DNA of 55,124 nt, from positions 1 to 55,124 of the forward strand of contig JABDCN010000008.1 of the NCBI GenBank assembly GCA_013288125.1, given 5' to 3'. The position numbers were made by a program, and so were the translations under genes. The stretch is from Gammaproteobacteria bacterium (lineage in GTDB: Bacteria > Pseudomonadota > Gammaproteobacteria > DSM-16500). The notes below the pieces were generated by a model. That model worked only from the letters and a program-made list of their open reading frames with translations. It searched no databases and was not told the origin of the DNA. Positions 52,567 to 55,124 of the stretch are shown here, piece after piece. How positions within the stretch are numbered: the stretch's first letter is position 1; each line of letters begins with the position of its first letter.

Positions 52567-52989
52567 TCATGGTGCACCAAAACCACTAGGTTCTGGCATA
52601 TTACCTTTTGGCTCAGCGTAGCCGCTAGGTTGTTGGGGTGGATTACTCGCCGGACTTGGCGCACCGCTAGGTTCAGGCATATTGGATAGGTTACCTTTTG
52701 GTTCAGCATAACCACCGCTTGGCTCAGGGATATTGGATACGTTGTTTTTTGGCTCAACATAACCGCCGCTTGGCTCAGGTGGATTGCCACCTGAAGCGGG
52801 ATAATTGTTAGGCACGGGATGGTAATGTGGGCGACGATGATGATTGTTGTGATAGTAATAAGAATGATCAGAATAATAATAACTGCCGTCATATCCGGTA
52901 GGTGGGTAATAATCGATCTCATCCACTGTACAACCAGAAAGTATTATTGCACCTGCAGCTAAAACAAAAAATAGCGTGATTGCTTTCAT
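52567..52989 (-). CDS. Repeat-containing lipoprotein
   Basis: 140 aa. Signal peptide ends in a lipobox ILSGC (Cys about 20), so it is lipid-anchored. A Tyr/His-rich segment (YYYSDHSYYYHNNHHRRPHY) is followed by four or more imperfect repeats of PEPSGGYxEPKxN. The His-rich stretch could bind metal. Function unknown. GAGGCGAATC lies before ATG 52989. An overlapping frame on the same strand (52503-52922) is a by-product of the low-complexity sequence. Confidence 0.8.
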   Translation of the reverse strand: MKAITLFFVLAAGAIILSGCTVDEIDYYPPTGYDGSYYYSDHSYYYHNNHHRRPHYHPVPNNYPASGGNPPEPSGGYVEPKNNVSNIPEPSGGYAEPKGNLSNMPEPSGAPSPASNPPQQPSGYAEPKGNMPEPSGFGAP

Positions 52990-53139
52990 GATTCGCCTCA
53001 TTTTAATGATTTTTCAGGAATTTTTAATCCTTGAGGCAAAATCAGCCTGAATTACTCCAGTGGATAACGATTATATAACAGACGAGGTAATATTCAAATA
53101 ACAACATTATCAATCATTATCACAATTCATTATCACTTG

Positions 53140-53168
53140 TTGACAATAGGCACACATTGTCATATTAT
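53140..53168 (+). promoter_or_regulatory. Promoter and operator of brnTA
   Basis: TTGACA (53140-53145) and TATTAT (53163-53168) with a 17-base spacer form a strong sigma70 promoter. Within it TGACAAT (53141-53147) and ATTGTCA (53156-53162) make a 7-bp inverted repeat, and ATTATCA repeats lie just upstream. The toxin ATG (53174) is only six bases past the -10, so this transcript would be almost leaderless. Confidence 0.75.
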
Positions 53169-53173
53169 CAATT

Positions 53174-53449
53174 ATGGCTATAATATATGAATGGGATAGT
53201 GATAAAAATAAGCTTCTTATAAGTTCACGAGGAGTGAGTTTTGAAGATGTCATTGCTGTACTCGAAAATGGTGATGTTCTAGATGTTATTGAGCATCCCA
53301 ATCAAGAAAAATATTCGCATCAAAAAATGTACGTTGTTGAAATTCGCGGATATGCATATTTAGTACCATTTGAGAAAAACAAAAATAAAGTTTTTCTCAA
53401 AACTATTATTCCAAACCGTAAAGCACAAAAAAAGTACTTAGGCGAATGA
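53174..53449 (+). CDS. brnT: BrnT-family ribonuclease toxin
   Basis: 91 aa. YEWDSDKNKLLISSRGVSFEDV is the BrnT start pattern (W-D-x-x-K-N...GVSFEDA; quoted in parts). The centre NQEKYSHQKMYVV and the end FLKTIIPNRKAQKKYLG suit the RelE-like fold. The antitoxin gene begins 19 bases downstream, the BrnT-then-BrnA order of this family. Confidence 0.87.
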   Translation: MAIIYEWDSDKNKLLISSRGVSFEDVIAVLENGDVLDVIEHPNQEKYSHQKMYVVEIRGYAYLVPFEKNKNKVFLKTIIPNRKAQKKYLGE

Positions 53450-53468
53450 TGATTTTAGGAGAAAACTA

Positions 53469-53750
53469 ATGAAAAAAATTAATGATTTTAAATTAGATGC
53501 GGACGAACAAAAATTATCAGATTCTTTTGATAAAGGAGAATGGAAATCTGTTAAAAATTTAAAAAAAGAAATAGCAGTCGCCAAAAAAACTGCCAAAAAT
53601 ACATTGCGTAAAAACGCAAGAATTAATATTCGATTATCGAATACCGATTTAGTCCGTATCAAGCAAAAAGCTGCTTTTGAAGGTATCCCATATCAAACTT
53701 TGATTGCAAGTATTCTGCATAAATATGCTGCTGGGCATCTTGAAAAATGA
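53469..53750 (+). CDS. brnA: BrnA/CopG-like antitoxin
   Basis: 93 aa. An acidic N-terminus (FKLDADEQKLSDSFDKGEWK) is followed by a ribbon-helix-helix at about 52-85: RINIRLSNTDLVRIKQKAA and GIPYQTLIASILHKYAAG. This is the typical BrnA or CopG arrangement, with the DNA-binding part at the C-terminus. TTTTAGGAGAAAACTA gives a strong ribosome site. It should neutralise BrnT and repress the promoter at 53140-53168. Confidence 0.86.
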   Translation: MKKINDFKLDADEQKLSDSFDKGEWKSVKNLKKEIAVAKKTAKNTLRKNARINIRLSNTDLVRIKQKAAFEGIPYQTLIASILHKYAAGHLEK

Positions 53751-53870
53751 TAAACGGTAATCTCAGTTACCGGCTTAGTTGAATTCGCTGCAGTATCTTG
53801 TACCAAGTGCATCATAGAACTTGTACATTTTTAAATTAAATACGTTTATCAGGAGAACTTAGAAATCCTG

Positions 53871-53928
53871 ATATCGTACAAAAACTCTATGAATCATTAC
53901 CAGAAGTTGAATGAAATATTTAGATAGT
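53871..53928 (+). pseudogene. Degenerate coding remnant shared with 32389-32452
   Basis: Reads IVQKLYESLPEVE and stop. It is the counterpart of the NIVEKLYESLPEDKL block near the first TA cluster. No start codon and no open upstream frame. It lies about 120 bases after brnA. Confidence 0.45.
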
Positions 53929-53934
53929 GTTACG

Positions 53935-54294
53935 TTACTCCAATCCATAGTAATGGTTTTTGTCTGTTTCTGTTAAATAAACACGAATCTGTGTGTCATA
54001 ATTTACAATCTCACCAGCAAAATCGTGGTTGATTTTTTGCAACAATATTTGTCCAAGGTGTTTTTTAATTTCGTCAGTGCGACCGGGTAACATGCGAATG
54101 GTTAACAGAATAAATGCATTTTTAAGATCATCATTGCCGACTACATAATTATCATGTTTTGCGATGGTAGACCGACAGGTGCGTAAGTCAGTTTTGATTT
54201 CATTGACTAAAATATTGTGCGTTTCTAATAAAAAAGAATGTATTTTTTTATCTATCAAGAGATTGGATGAGTATTCAAATGTAATAATTGGCGT
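53935..54294 (-). CDS. 5-carboxymethyl-2-hydroxymuconate isomerase-like tautomerase
   Basis: 119 aa from codon ACG 54294. PIITFEYSSNL (start), DNYVVGNDDLKNAFILL and MLPGRTDEIKKHLGQILLQ match CHMI, whose catalytic residue is Pro1 exposed after Met removal. Here the proline (CCA 54289-54291) follows ACG, not ATG. GGGAGA (54301-54306) is perfectly placed for that ACG. The alternative in-frame TTG 54318 has no ribosome site and would bury the proline. Either a non-AUG start or an ATG-to-ACG mutation has occurred. Aromatic catabolism partners are absent. Confidence 0.72.
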   Translation of the reverse strand, partial: TPIITFEYSSNLLIDKKIHSFLLETHNILVNEIKTDLRTCRSTIAKHDNYVVGNDDLKNAFILLTIRMLPGRTDEIKKHLGQILLQKINHDFAGEIVNYDTQIRVYLTETDKNHYYGLE

Positions 54295-54489
54295 TGGTTT
54301 TCTCCCGCTTTTAATCAAAATAAATGATACCGGGTTATTTGTATAGTATTCGTTTGCAAATATACATTATCTTCACTCTTGATAATAATTAATAAATTGC
54401 CTAATCTTTGGCTGTAAATGACGGTTTCACGATGACAGAGATATATTCTGAATAATTGTACTGTTCCTAATGCAAAATCAAGGTGGTTT

Positions 54490-55107
54490 ATGCTCGCATT
54501 ATTCATTAAAGGTTTAATTATTGGTTTCGCCATCGCTGCTCCTGTCGGCCCGATTGGCGTCCTCTGCATTCAACGTACTCTCCATGACGGCTTCAAAATT
54601 GGATTCATGACTGGCATGGGTGCAGCTTTAGCAGATGGTACTTATGGCTTGATTGCGGGTTTTGGACTAACAGCTATCTCATCCCTTTTGATCACGCATC
54701 AATTCTGGATTCGGTTAATTGGTGGCTTATTTTTGCTTTATCTGGGCATTAAACTATTCATGACTGTTCCACAGCAACGCTCATCCGGCGAAGCAGATAG
54801 ATCGTCTTGGCATGCATTTAGCACTACTTATTTACTGACTATCATGAATCCTGCCACTATCCTATCATTTGTGGCGGTATTTGCAGGTTTGGGATTAGGG
54901 ACGACCAGCACAGACTATTCGCAAGCTATCGTTTTGGTGTCAGGTATTATTTTAGGTTCAGCAATGTGGTGGTTATCTCTGAGTGGTGGAGTAGCATTTA
55001 TTTTGCATCATCGCCTTAGCCCTGCTGTGATGCGTAATATCAACAGACTATCAGGCATGATTATTCTAATTTTTGGGGTTTACGCGCTAATGTTTCTAGG
55101 GGTTTGA
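54490..55107 (+). CDS. LysE/RhtB-family amino-acid exporter
   Basis: 205 aa with about six helices. IGFAIAAPVGPIGVLCIQRTL (about 11-31; GPxGxLxxxxxxxxG motif), and MNPATILSFVAVFAG near residue 120 are LysE-family signatures. Such carriers export lysine, homoserine, threonine or related metabolites. AAGGTGG precedes the ATG. The gene is complete, ending 17 bases before the window end. Confidence 0.93.
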   Translation: MLALFIKGLIIGFAIAAPVGPIGVLCIQRTLHDGFKIGFMTGMGAALADGTYGLIAGFGLTAISSLLITHQFWIRLIGGLFLLYLGIKLFMTVPQQRSSGEADRSSWHAFSTTYLLTIMNPATILSFVAVFAGLGLGTTSTDYSQAIVLVSGIILGSAMWWLSLSGGVAFILHHRLSPAVMRNINRLSGMIILIFGVYALMFLGV

Positions 55108-55124
55108 TGTTTATGATGTATGGC

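Noticed and set aside
52503-52922. Minus-strand ORF of 139 codons
   Set aside because: It is a second frame of the repeat-rich lipoprotein gene; the lipoprotein frame has a signal peptide and lipobox.
1-55124. tRNA and rRNA genes, and integrase-type attachment sites
   Set aside because: I saw no cloverleaf-like sequence with a GTTCGA-type T-arm and CCA end, no rRNA-like segment and no integrase ORF; a covariance-model scan would be needed to exclude small RNAs.

Overview
The window is AT-rich, densely packed gammaproteobacterial DNA. It resembles Legionellales-type chromosomes (Legionella, Coxiella, Aquicella, Berkiella and relatives). The clues are several eukaryote-like or effector-like proteins (an F-box protein, a kinase-like repeat protein, a DOT1-like methyltransferase, a secreted phytase-like phosphatase), Kup and Kdp potassium uptake, two c-di-GMP turnover proteins, many toxin-antitoxin pairs, and much gene decay. 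The genus cannot be fixed from sequence reading alone. I see no rRNA, tRNA, CRISPR array or transposase.

Layout. 1-3311: the end of a kdp operon (kdpB C-terminus, an enlarged kdpC, and a kdpD split in two that lacks its histidine kinase). 3297-6275: a leftward secreted cluster (phytase-like phosphatase overlapping a sedolisin, then an outer-membrane barrel). 6454-19916: metabolic and signalling genes (FadI-like thiolase, two GGDEF/EAL proteins, a DUF234-type ATPase, a YncE/substrate-binding fusion, OsmC, a FitAB-type toxin-antitoxin pair, a cation exchanger, a flavin monooxygenase) plus a budA remnant. 19970-23503: a 1177-residue kinase-like protein with internal duplications, the strongest effector candidate. 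23681-31605: an M19 peptidase homologue, an M50-like membrane protein, a serine hydrolase, a DUF1566 protein, and divergent kup and Na+/H+ antiporter genes. 31718-35638: two tandem toxin-antitoxin pairs, a thioesterase, a repeat-tailed effector candidate, and ada.

35649-55124 is a mosaic accessory region. It holds two copies of a GIY-YIG gene, a truncated nitrilase, a deleted alcohol dehydrogenase, GNAT and StyA fragments, a KfrA-like plasmid gene followed by a broken P-loop gene, an F-box protein, and a BrnTA pair. Intact metabolic genes sit among these: glutamate dehydrogenase, a DoxX-DoxX-NDH-2 fusion, msrB, cupins, a flavin monooxygenase and a LysE exporter.

How the genes fit together: potassium and cation handling (Kdp, Kup, CPA2 antiporter, CaCA exchanger) and redox or oxidative-stress defence (OsmC, MsrB, NDH-2 fusion, monooxygenases) are over-represented. 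Host-directed proteins are scattered singly among them, as is usual for Dot/Icm-type effectors. The many truncated genes next to intact relatives point to repeated insertion and deletion. All functions are read from motifs by eye; no database search was run.
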